Below, piece by piece: positions 22,166-33,900 of a stretch of 64,000 bases of DNA. The DNA comes from Metridium senile (lineage: Eukaryota > Cnidaria > Anthozoa > Actiniaria > Metridiidae). The stretch spans positions 14,451,679 to 14,515,678 of the forward strand of contig OX459107.1 of assembly GCA_949775045.1 (NCBI GenBank), given 5' to 3'. Positions within the stretch are counted from its first letter, which is position 1; every line of letters begins with the position of its first letter. The translations under genes and the position numbers were made by a program. The notes under the pieces are model-generated. The model ran no database searches and was not told the DNA's origin. It worked only from the letters and a program-made list of their open reading frames with translations.

Positions 22166-23886
22166 TGGAATAAACAAGAATGCGTTCGATATTTTCCCTC
22201 TGTTGGTTTTTGTCCCTTTCTTTGGATGTCCGTTTCTCTTGAATCCAAGAAAATACTTAGTTTTATCATCACCCCTTCTGATGTGATAGTAGGATTGAAA
22301 GGTCATGAAAGACTGGTCTTGGTTATATCTTTTTTGCCAGAAAGTTGTGTCAGTCTTGTTCATCTGAAAAAAGAAAACAACGTCAATTGCAATATACCTA
22401 GTAACTTGTACAACACAATAGGGTAACCGTTTCGGACGGTCACTTATTTGTGGCAAACGCCAAAAGCATTGGAGATTAAGATACAACGAAACAGCAAATA
22501 CTAGTTTAACTATTAGATATTGTACGTTTTTACTAGAAAACACTGACCGTTAGTTATCGTACATTTTAATGCAATTATTCCCTTAGAAACACTGACGCAG
22601 TCCACACTAGTTTAACCGCTAGTTATCATACATTTTTACTCCAATTGTTTGCTTAAAAACACTGACGCAGTCAGCCACACTAGTTTAACCGCTAGTTATC
22701 GTAAAAATTGTTTCCTTAGAAACACTGATGCAGTTTACACTAGTTTGACCGCTAGTAATCGTATATTTTTACTCAAATTGTTTGCTTAGAAACACCGACG
22801 CGGTCTACACTAGTTTAACCGCTAGTTATCGTACATTTTTAATCCAATTGTTTGCTTAGAAACACCGACGCAGTCCACACTAATTTAACCGCTAGTTATC
22901 GTACATTTTAATGCAAGTATTCCCTAATACATCACCGATGCACCTACCGTGGTTATGACACTGCCTCTTTTATCCATTCCAATGTATAGACCAGTAGCTA
23001 TTCCTTTAATGCGCAACCTGCCCAACGAATATGCCTGTATTTCAAGCTCAGCTGACAAAGACAAGAAAGACTAACATCAAGCATTTGATGGATGATTTTT
23101 TATTTCGGTCTTTATCCAAAGACCATCAACTGCAAATGAATAAATTAAACTAAGACATTCTGAATTAAGATTAATTAATGTACTAGCTAAAGTGCGCAGT
23201 TTTGAACGACAACGCACTAAGCTTGCCAAGATTGAGGCCTCGTCTACACGAATCCGATCCGGCTGAAACCGCATAGAAATATTTGCGTCCACACGAATCC
23301 GCGTATCCTGAGGATTCAAGTAAAAGTATGCGGTTTCAGTAACCGGATTCAATGGATTCATGTGGACGATAGGCCGATTCGCATCAAAAAGTATGCGGTT
23401 TCAAAAGTATCCGGATCCGTGTAGACGGGATCTCATTTCTTAACAACATGCAAGAAAGAACAACTCATTCCAATGTTCACAAGACTCAGGTTAATTAATC
23501 TTAATTCAGAATGTCTTAGTTTAATTTATTCATTTGCAGTTGATGGTCTTTGGATAAAGACCGAAATATACAAATTACAAAAATGACAACTGGTCTTCAC
23601 GTAATTCTATTTCTTATCAAACTATATGCCCAAAAGAATATAATTACTACATTCGTGAGACAAACAAAGGACTTTCTACATATCTCATATTCACAATGAA
23701 TTAATAATCTTGATGGTTTTATTTCTTACCATATTTGTAATTTACAGGTTGGCCATTGTAGACTGTGCCATCAGAGAACACATGAACATAATGTCCCAAC
23801 TGAGAAAACATCCTCCCCTTACGCAAATCGCCTTGTCTGCAAGTGAAACTGCTGACCACAATGATAGATGCATAGAGTAGAATCAC
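22154..23886 (-). CDS. Fibroblast growth factor-like protein, copy C
   Basis: Three minus-strand exons. Exon 3, 22154-22363: MNKTDTTFWQKRYNQDQS, then KYFLGFKRNGHPKKGTKT and NRGKISNAFLFIP before TGA. Exon 2, 22948-23051: 104 bp, ELEIQAYSLGRLRIKGIATG then YIGMDKRGSVITT. Exon 1 runs from 23730 to at least 23848: KGRMFSQLGHYVHVFSDGTV, donor G|GTAAGAAAT. Relative to B, exon 1 lacks about 25 residues between the leader and the core. In the C-terminal block, RGQK is RGKI. The leader-like ASIIVVSSFTCRQG reads in frame from about 23886, again without an ATG. Same family and role as copy B; divergence between copies suggests separate ligands or partial decay. Confidence 0.75.
22550..22925. repeat. 70-bp minisatellite in FGF-C intron 2
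   Basis: About six diverged units of the repeat seen at 18760-19130. Confidence 0.8.
23092..23575. mobile_element. Fold-back element in FGF-C intron 1, with a second palindrome inside
   Basis: Bases 23095-23178 are the inverted copy of 23490-23572 (GGTCTTTATCCAAAGACCAT / ATGGTCTTTGGATAAAGACC). The centre (about 23235-23435) is another imperfect inverted repeat (CCTCGTCTACACGAATCCG / CGGATCCGTGTAGACGGGA). FGF-A and FGF-B carry a different MITE in the same intron. Confidence 0.75.
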
Positions 23887-24172
23887 TGGAGCATATACAA
23901 TCTTGAAAGAATGAAAAAGACAAAAGTAAGAACGCTACAATGATAGATGCATAGAGTAGAATCACTGGAGCATATACAATCTTGAAATAATAAAAAAAAC
24001 AAAAGTGAGAACGCTACAATGATAGATGCATAGAGTAGAATCACTGGAGCATATACAATCTTGAAATAATAAAAAAGACAAAAGTGAGAACGCTACAATG
24101 ATAGATGCATAGAGTAGTATCACTGGAGCATATACAATCTTGAAATAATAAAAAAGGACAAAAGTGAGAACG
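23868..24172. repeat. 79-bp minisatellite, third array
   Basis: Four units upstream of FGF-C exon 1, same unit as at 10620 and 20030. Confidence 0.85.
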
Positions 24173-24175
24173 CTA

Positions 24176-24401
24176 GAGCGCAAACACTTAATCCGTGAAA
24201 TAAAATCAAAATTGTTACTAACAAATAGTTCTTATTTAGTGGCTATCATTCAACCAGAACAGTATAAGAAAAGGCAAATACAAAGAAGACAATACTTCAT
24301 TACAGCTTTACTTGTCTAAAATAGTCACTAATAGTCACTAAATAAGAACTATTAGACAGTAAAAAAATATATTTTATTTCACGGATTAAATGTTTGCGCT
24401 C
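24176..24401. mobile_element. Mariner-type MITE (GAGCGCAAACACTTAAT family), copy 2
   Basis: Near-identical to 11960-12184 and at the same site of the minisatellite unit, flanked by TA. Confidence 0.75.
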
Positions 24402-24682
24402 TACAATGATAGATAGTATTTGCACTGTAAATCTTTACCTTAACACGGCGAGCTGTGGTCATCATGATCGTTTTCTGCCCTCAACAATCTGTGTTGGAAC
24501 AAGCAGTACAGTTTTGATAGAGTTCCCGTGTATCGAATGTTGTATTGTATATCAACAAACTATAATTACTATGTGTAACCTGATGACCATGCTGTGTGAG
24601 TTTTATGCTTTGACCTAGAGCATAATTCGAGCAGATCACTATCACAAGTACCACCGAGTATTGGCAGTGTAATGGTGTGCGC

Positions 24683-25370
24683 TCATGATGATGATGATGG
24701 TGATAATGATGATGGTGATGATGATAATAATAATAATGATAATAATAATGATGATGTTGATGATAATAATAATGATGATGGTGATGATAATTATGATGAT
24801 GGTGGTGATGATGATGACTATAATGGTGATGATGTTGATAATTATGATGATGATGGTGATGATAATTATGATGATGATGATGATGATGATGATGATTATG
24901 ATGATGATGGTGATGATAATTATGATGATGATGGTGATGATAATGATGGTGATGATATTGATGATGGTGATGATAATTATGATGATGGTGATGATGATAA
25001 TTATGATGATGATGGTGATGATAATTATGATGATGATGGTGATGATAATGACCCGGGGGGTTCTCCCTTTATCCAAGTGGTAGGGGTGATCGGCGTACCT
25101 TTTAGGGTTAAAATATTTCCAGTGCGTACCTTTTAGGGTCCATTTAGAGATTTGGCTCAAAAATCAGTTCCAAGGGTCGTTTTTACTCTGCTTTATTTGT
25201 ATCTGTGCGTACCTTTTAGGGGTCATTTTCAAAATCTCCGCCGATCACCCCTACCACTTGGACAAAGGGAGTACCCCCCCCCCCCCGGGATAATGATGAT
25301 GATGGTGATGATAATGATGATGGTGATGATAATTATGATGATGATGGTGATGATAATTATGATGATGATC
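24683..25370. repeat. (GATGAT)n microsatellite with a fold-back insertion
   Basis: Sister of 12452-12942. It is interrupted at 25051-25289 by a fold-back element: CCGGGGGGTTCTCCCTTT and TCCAAGTGGTAGGGGTGATC pair with the inverted copy ending in a C-run and CCCGGG. The same terminal family occurs at 62425-62595. Confidence 0.8.
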
Positions 25371-27790
25371 ACACACCGATTGAAGTGCCCTTCCATTTTT
25401 GTCATTTTTAAGGTCAGATCAACATATATAAGGTCAAGAATCTCACATTTTGCTGTATGTTTGTCACTTTTCATATACTAAATGAGCTTTATTCTAAGAA
25501 TGAGCTTTTGACAAATGTTTTCGTATAGTAAATTGGTGCGAATAGCCGCCAAAACGACATTCGCTATATTAAATCAGGGCTGTCAACCCCAGAAGTGTTC
25601 AAACCTGGAAATTGCCGATAATTCGAAAATTTCCGCCATTTTGTTCGATAATTTTCGAATTAGTTATCTCTTGTTTGAATTGTATTCAGCACAAGTGAGA
25701 TTCGACTTATCATTCGACGTATTCACTAAGCCTTATTCACTTTTGATAATACCTCCAAATCCCACTAATTTATAAATGTACAATCTCGATATATTTCAAC
25801 TTTAGAGTGAGAGTAACCACATTACAGTAGAGATATGTGAGGAAAAATCCGTATTTTTTATTGAAATAAATTTGAACATATTTCAATCCTGTGTTGTTGT
25901 TAAATTTATTTGGTGTCATTCTGGGTGGTTTTTGAACCAGTAGGTAGGCAAACATTAAAATAAAATCCTCTAAAACGTTCAAAAACCACCCAGAATGACA
26001 CCAAATCAATTTTACAACAACACAGGATTGAAATATGTTCAAATTTATTTCAATAAAAAATTCGGATTTTTTTCCTCAGTGTAAAAGTGAATTGCTTGGG
26101 CTGCCTGTGATTTGATTATTGTATTTTATTAATATAACTGAATTGTTTTTGAATAAGATATATTAAATAAAATTATCAAAATTCGATCAAAAATCTGTTT
26201 AAAATATTTTTTTAAATAATACTATTAAATTTGTCTTTATTTTCAAAGCCAACAATATGTCTGTCAATCAAATCTTCTTTCTCAAACTCTCATTGGTCCG
26301 AGTGAATCGTCAAATTTCTTTCTGAATGCTGATTGGTCCAAATTGCACGTGCAGCATTAAACTGGTTTTCTTGGCCACACGCGTCATTCGGGGCGAAGCA
26401 GCGGGAACGACAACTCCAGGTTTGTAGTTTTGCACAGTTTTTGCCCAAAATTTTCACAAAATTTATTCTTTTTTCTTAAAATTACAGTTTTTGGGAAGTA
26501 CTTTACTCGCTCTTGCTAACGGCCACGTTGTAAGATGGTTTTTGCAACGAATTTCGTTGAAATTTTCGACTCGAAGAAACCCATGTTGAGCGCGAAGAAG
26601 GTGAATTTGTCCTCAAAACCTCACTCAAAAAAGGTGAATAAATTCTTATGTTTTACTTTTATCATTAATACAAGAATGACATTTAGTTTTCTGTTGAATT
26701 TGTAACGGACTCTTTAGGGCGCTAAAGCTATTTTTGTACAAATTTTCATTCGGCGTTGAAAAGGCGCTAAATTGAAACTTTGGTCAACAAAAATTTGCTA
26801 CAAATAACTTCGGAAACACTCGAAAAAAACTCCTCTTTAATCATATTGTATTCATGCATTATTGCATTTTCTATCAACGAATTCAATGTTTTATTTTAGA
26901 GAAATATGTATTTTTTTCCGCGTTTGGCAAACGAAAGGCTAAACTCTGAATGCCACGGCCTCGGCGAGTTTTGTGCAAACAAATTCTACTAATTCATGCT
27001 ACGAATTTAAAGATATTTTACAGTATATTTTACAGTTGTAATTCAGTAAAGAAAAAAACAAAGCAAAAACGAAAGGTCCTGTTTAAAATTCTTATATTTC
27101 CTAGCTTTCCTTTTTTATCCGTGTTATATATTTATCAAGTTTTGTAACTGCAAAATATAAAAAACTATTTTCAACTTTTATTTAATTTTGATGAAAACAT
27201 GAACAATTTACAACAAAGTATAATTAATTTACCAATCATTAATACTTTTTGTTAAAAATATTTAATTCGCAGTGTTCAAAAGCTATAACACTAAGGCCCG
27301 TCAGAAAGATGAAATGAACTGAAGGTAAATATTACACTGGTTTAAATATTTTGAAGCTTTAATGTTATAATGTGCAGCTTATTATATTTTTGTAGGTTTA
27401 TTTTAGAATCCATTTAATACAATTTCAATTTCAATATTACAATAAAAATATTCAAAAAGTAGATATAGATGTGACGGGAGAAGAAAACAGAACTTACGAA
27501 AATATATAACTAATAATAGAAATTTAAAATGCAAAAAAATACTGACGAATGAAGCAAACTGAATACTAGCTAAACAAGAAATACTTTAAAAAGCTATTGA
27601 AAAGGTTAAAAATTACTATTACTATAATATCTGCTAATTTGTTATTTAATTCTGTTAATAATTTAATTTTAGTTTATTGAATTTGTAGAACTTACGTCCC
27701 AATTGAATATTCTACTCCTACTAAATATACATAACTAATAAAAAAAAACATGAAATACTGTAAAAAAAGCTAGTGAAAAGGTTTGAAATT
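25371..27790. repeat. Segmental duplication block, copy 2
   Basis: Matches 12943-14930 plus 17407-17800. It contains the fold-back element at 25826-26080 and the short ORF at 26535. It lacks the TA-flanked element, and therefore shows its empty site at about 27346. Confidence 0.85.
26535..26705 (+). CDS. Unidentified short ORF or first coding exon, copy 2
   Basis: Duplicate of 14124-14294 with the same start MVFATNFVEIFDSKKPMLSA, the same two internal donor sites and the same length. Two visible amino-acid changes lie in the part after the donors (Leu to Phe, Asp to Asn); the first 22 residues are unchanged. Not recognised. Confidence 0.3.
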   Translation: MVFATNFVEIFDSKKPMLSAKKVNLSSKPHSKKVNKFLCFTFIINTRMTFSFLLNL

Positions 27791-27929
27791 ATTATTACTA
27801 AATAGTCACTAAATAGAAACTATTAGTTAGTAACTATTTTGTTTTAATTTCATGGTTTTATTGTTTTTTTCTCTAATAATTAATATATGAATTCCTTAGT
27901 CTCTAGATGGATAAAATAATTAATACATG

Positions 27930-30900
27930 TTATTCACAAAGCAAGGCTTTTCTAAGCCTTGTTGGTGGTATAAGTGATTTCACCAGTAATCCTGTCTCAG
28001 ATTCTAATTTGCCTTGTAACAGATGATGATAGTATTTTAAGACAACATCTGTACATAATCGCTGTAGTGGAAGGGCTGTATATCTGAATATTATAATTGT
28101 GTCTGAATGTTCCTTGGAAGAGAAAGAAAAGCCTTGATTAATAGATTGTCATCACCATCACCATTGCCATTGTTATCACCATCATCATTGTCAATGCCAT
28201 CATCATCGTCATCACCTTCATCATTGTCATCACCATTATCATTGTCAATGACATCATCATCGTCATCACCATCACCATCATTATTGCCATCACCATCATG
28301 ATTGTCATCAGCATTATCATTGTCAATGACATCATCATCGTCATCACCATCATCATTGCAATCACCATCATGATTGTCATCAGCATTATCATTGTCAATG
28401 ACATCATCATCGTCATCACCATCACCATCATCATTGCCATCACCATAGTCATTACCTTCACCATCTTCATTGCAATTGTCATCACCATCGTGATTGTCAT
28501 CACCATCATCATTGTCATCACCATCATCATTGTCATCACCATCATCTTTGCCATCATCAATCACCATCATTGTCATCACGTTAGTCTAATAGACTCGTAC
28601 TCACACGGCAATATGTTTTTACCATGTTTAAATAAAGTTTACCAATACCAGTACCAATACCACCATCATCATTGTCATCACCATCATCTTTGCCATCATC
28701 ATTCACCATCCCCACCATCATTATATTGTCATGGCCATCAGCACCATTATCATAACTGGTCTTATATGCCATGACATTATTATATATATAATATTTACTT
28801 ACAGGAAATTCAACTTCAAGTAAAGATGATTCACAGCCACCAAAAATGATGACTTCTCCTGGAAGTGAGGTTGGACAGGCAGTATGCCACATTCTGAGGT
28901 GAAAAAAATATAATTGTGAATATGTGAATAGATAAGGGGACTTCCATTTGTTAGTGTATGGAGGGGGGGGGGGGGGGGGGGGTCGGCAAAATCACCTGTC
29001 ATCTTTTCCAAATATTACATAATGGCAAAAATATCATAACCCCTATAGTTGCCCAGTTTATTACTAAAGCTCAATACAATTAGTAACAACCCCCTATATC
29101 GCCTCCGAAAATAACGTGACCCCTCTCAATATTGCCAACCTCCCCCCCCCCATACACTAATAAATGAAACCCCCTAAAATGAAAAATTTAAGGTGAAACT
29201 CATAATGATATATAGACAACTTTCATAAATGCCCGCAACTAATTATCATAATTTTTAGATGTTTTAAGAAAAAGAAAGCTATCATATGATAGACATTCAC
29301 CATAACAATAACTTTGTTAAGTTTGAGAAAAAACGATAATATTTGCAAGAGTTTGAAAAATCAGAAAAACACCAAAACGAGGCATCAAAGGCCTCAGCAG
29401 AAAATTACAACAAATCTCTACATTTTACATTGAGCATAACTTCTTTGGTATTTTAGCCAGAGCATCAAAAACTTCCAAACATGCCTATTTCAGGTGGTTC
29501 TTTCATATGACAGCTAAAATATTAAAATATCTGTTTACTTGAAAAATCATTTTCTGGTACATATTATGTTATTTATCAAAATGGTCTATATAGCACTTTT
29601 TGCACGTGCAAAAAAGTTCAAATGCGCTTTACAAAGTATTTTATTTTTTTGGACTCTAGACAGATTACTTTTTTAGGAATAAAGAAATGGGTGAATATAT
29701 AATTGTTATGAATGAAGGAATAAATAAATGAAAATTTGAAAAGGGATTAATAATGGGATAACTAAATAAATGCATGATAGGTAATAGAATGTAATTTGTA
29801 ACACCGTAAAAAATGTTGATTTAACTTTACTGGCGTTTTGAGCTTTAGTCCTTTGTCGGAACAAGGAGGGCTAAAGCTCGAAATGTCAGTAAAGTTCAGT
29901 CAACATTTTCTACCATGTTACAAATTTCATTATATTACCTATCATTTATATCAAACACAGACGCAGCCTATACTAGTTTACTTGCTAGTTTCCATTGAAA
30001 TAAATGGATGGATGAATGAATTGATAAATGAACAAATGAATGAATAGATGGATTTACTAATGAGTGAATAAATGAACATATTCTAAAAGGATGGATGGAT
30101 AACTAAATAAATGGATTAATGAATTGATAAATAAATGGATAGATGAATGAATAAATGAACAAATAATATACATAAAAAAATTACTCGATTCTGATTGGCT
30201 GATGAACAGTGCATTTTAGAGGTAATTCAGTGCAAAAACAAGGTAATACAGTGCAAATTACATTCTGTACAGTGCAAATTACAAAAAAATAAATTGATTA
30301 TGATAGGCTTTATTCTTAAATCATTTTAGTCACTAATGCTTGACAGTAATTTTAAAAAACACTTTAAGTGGCAATTCTTCCAAAAATCATCGAAAATTTG
30401 TAAGAAAAATACAAAAAACTGACCAAGTTTTGAGTGGAAAGTTTTGAATTTTCCGCTTGAGCTCGAGCGCGCTTGCTTACGACATCAACATGTCATTTTT
30501 GGCGCGCGCTACTAGCCGAAAACTGACCAAAAAAATTGAAAAAGAGCTTGAGTTTTTTTCATGTATATTATTAATAAGTAATCATATGGTTTCTCGTTCA
30601 ATTTGGGATAATTCGCACTCGTGTGTTTTTCAAAGAGCCAAATTGCACTTGACCTACGGTCTTGTGCAATTTGTACTCTTTGAAAAACACACTCGTGTGA
30701 ATTAATCCCAAATTGAACTCGAAACCATATGATTACTTATACAAATGAATGGGTAAATGGATTTAGAAATGAATGAATAAATGAGTGAGTGAGAAGTCTC
30801 TGAATAAAGAATAAAAGAAACACAAAAGTACCTTGCTATATTTTTTGTTGGAGTAATACTGGTCCAGGTCAGAATCTGTGTGTCAAGGATGTAGGCATCA

Positions 30901-33900
30901 CCTTGAATAAAACAGAAACAGCTAGTATATAAATGTCTTCCAAAAGTGAATATTTCAACATAATACACTAATTATGGAGTTCATACTGTAAATCTGTGTA
31001 ACTGTTTAGGATGTTATTATCATCTATTAATAGTCCTTTTCAAAGTTCCGTTCAGTGAACACAAATAATAGTTCCAAGTTGAGGTTCCAGTTGCAGCGCA
31101 TAGCAAAACTGTAATTTATCATGCGCAGCAACTGGAACCTCGGCTTGGAACTATCATTCATGGTCAAGGACAATTTAATGAAGGTTAGGATACAATAGTA
31201 GTCAAATTGTTCTGCTGCAGTGATAGAGTGCAAACAATGAATCCGTGAAATACTAAATAGTACAAAATAGTGCTACACTAAACAATAGAAAACAATAAAA
31301 TTGTACTATTTAGTATTTACTAATATATGAATATTATTTGCACTCTATCCATTTGTAAGTTACTTTGTACAAAATAGTTCAATTAGACAATAATTGTTTT
31401 GTTTCACGGACAAAAAGTGTGCTTTCTATAATAATGATAGTATTTCTTAATTAATTAATATACAATATGAGCAGCTGATCTGTGTGGCATGCGATATACA
31501 ATGGCAAGTTGAACGATCTCATACAGATCGGACGTGAATATTGTATCGTACTTAATATATAAAAGTCCAACATTAGTTTTTTCATATTTTATCAAAATTG
31601 TCAACTTGAAATTAAATCTGGTCCAGAAAGTTCAAGTTAAAACTTATGCAAATCAGGACGATTTTGTATCTAAAATAAAACCTTTGTCAAGGACATGATT
31701 TCTTTTGTAAAATTATCATTAGTTATTCATAAATTTTATAATATTACCTAAAGGTTGTCTTTCATTATTAAATCCACCAAACAACAATAAATGTTTGTTG
31801 CTTATAGGTGTTAAAGAATGCCATGTCCTTCCTTCAGGGATACATCCTATAGCTGTTGTTGTTAAACTGAAAACAAACCATTTATACACATCAATAGAGG
31901 GATTTCATGGCAGCCATGCTTGTGTTCATTTACCCCTATATATCTAATACAAAATTATTGCATGGGGTAGCACCTACAAAACAAACCTTCAAAAGTTTCA
32001 AGTAAAACAAAATCATATAATTCGTTTAATATTCTTTGCCACACTCTATGGCAAAGATACAGCAAGTGCCAAACCTGTACGAAATTTATTACTCAATAGA
32101 TATCCTGTCAGTAGAAAACATCTACCGCTTGCACGTCTTGTTAATTCAATGAGCAATAAAGTTTGATTTGATTTGATTTGATTTGTTAAAAGTTCAAAAG
32201 ATAGTTTTTGAATGACAAAGGATTTCAGTCCCCTTGAGAGAAATGTTCCATTGTTTTGACCACAAGCATGGCTGCCATGAAATCCCTCTATAGCTGATGA
32301 AAATTGATTATATTATATTATATCTACAGGTTTGCATAACTACGCGTCAGGCAGACTAAAATCCTATTGGGAATTGGTCAATAGCCTACCAAATACCCCA
32401 CCCAATTGACATGTCACTTTCTAAACACATTGATGCGCTTTTACAGTAGCAACATTATCTATGATGTCAGTAAGTATTATAAACACTCTTGTTTTACAAA
32501 AAAATGTTCCCTTTTTATAATAATTGAATTTATGAACATAAAACAATGCCACTAGCCAAAGGCAAGCACAAAGAAAAGATAGCCATGAGTTCTTCTCTCA
32601 CTTAGACAAAGGACACATTATCCATGTCATGTCAGTAAGTAACACTCTGATTTTACAACCAAACTTGAATCCTCCTTTGTAATAATTGAATTTATATAAA
32701 CATAAAATATCAACAACCAAATCAAGAAGGCAAGCACAAGGAAAAGAAGGCCATGAGTTCCTTTCTCATCAAATGACAACAAACTATGATGTCAGTAAGT
32801 AACACTCTCATTTCCTTCTTTATAATATTTGAATTGATAAATATAAAATAACAACAACAATAACAACCAAGTCAAGCTAAGGCAAGCAGAAGCAAGCAAT
32901 GACCACACAATGACCAGGTCAAGAATCCATGATGTCAGTAAGTAACTCTCGTTTCCTTCTTTATAATATTTGAATTTATAATAATAACAACAACAACAAC
33001 AACAACAACAGCAACAACAACAACAACCAAGGCAAACAGAAGCAAGCAATGACCATGCGATGACCAGGTCCAGAATCCATGATGTCAGTAAGTAACTCTC
33101 GTTTCCTTCTTTATAATATTTGAAATTATAAAAAATATACAATAACAATTACAACAACAACCAAGACAAGCTAAGGCAAGCAGAAGCAAGCAATGACCAT
33201 GCAATGACCAGGTCAAGAATTCATGATGTCAGTAAGTAACACTCTCATTTCCTTCTTTATAATATTTGAATTGATAAATATAAAATAACAACAACAACAA
33301 CAACAATAACAACAACCAAGCTGAGCTAATGCAAGCAGACGCAAGCAATGACCATGCAATGACCAGGTCAAGAATCCATGGATGATGTCAGTAAGTAACA
33401 CTCTTATTTCCTTCTTTATAATATTTGAATTATAAAAAAAATATAAAATAACAACAACAACAACAACAACAACAACCAAGCTGATCTAAGGCAAGCAAAA
33501 CCAAGCAATGACCATGCAATGACCAGGTCAAGAATCCATGATGTCAGTAAGTAACACTCTTATTTCCTTCTTCATAATATTAATTGATAAATATAAAATA
33601 ACAACAACAACGGCCAAGCTAAGCTAAGGCAAGCAGAAGCAATCAATGACTATGCAATGACCAGGTCAAGAATCCATGATGTCAGTAAGTAACACTCTCA
33701 TTTCCTTCTTTATAATATTTGAATTTATAAAAAATATAAAATAACAACAACAACAACAACAACCAAGCTGAGCTAATGCAAGCAGAACCAAGCAATGACC
33801 ATGCAATGACCTAGGTCAAGAATCCATGATGTCAGTAAGTAACTCTCGTTTCCTTCTTTATAATATTTGAAATTATAAAAAATATACAATAACAATTACA

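Noticed and set aside
30457..30705. 82-codon plus-strand ORF
   Set aside because: It runs through the arms of a fold-back element and has no homology I can name.
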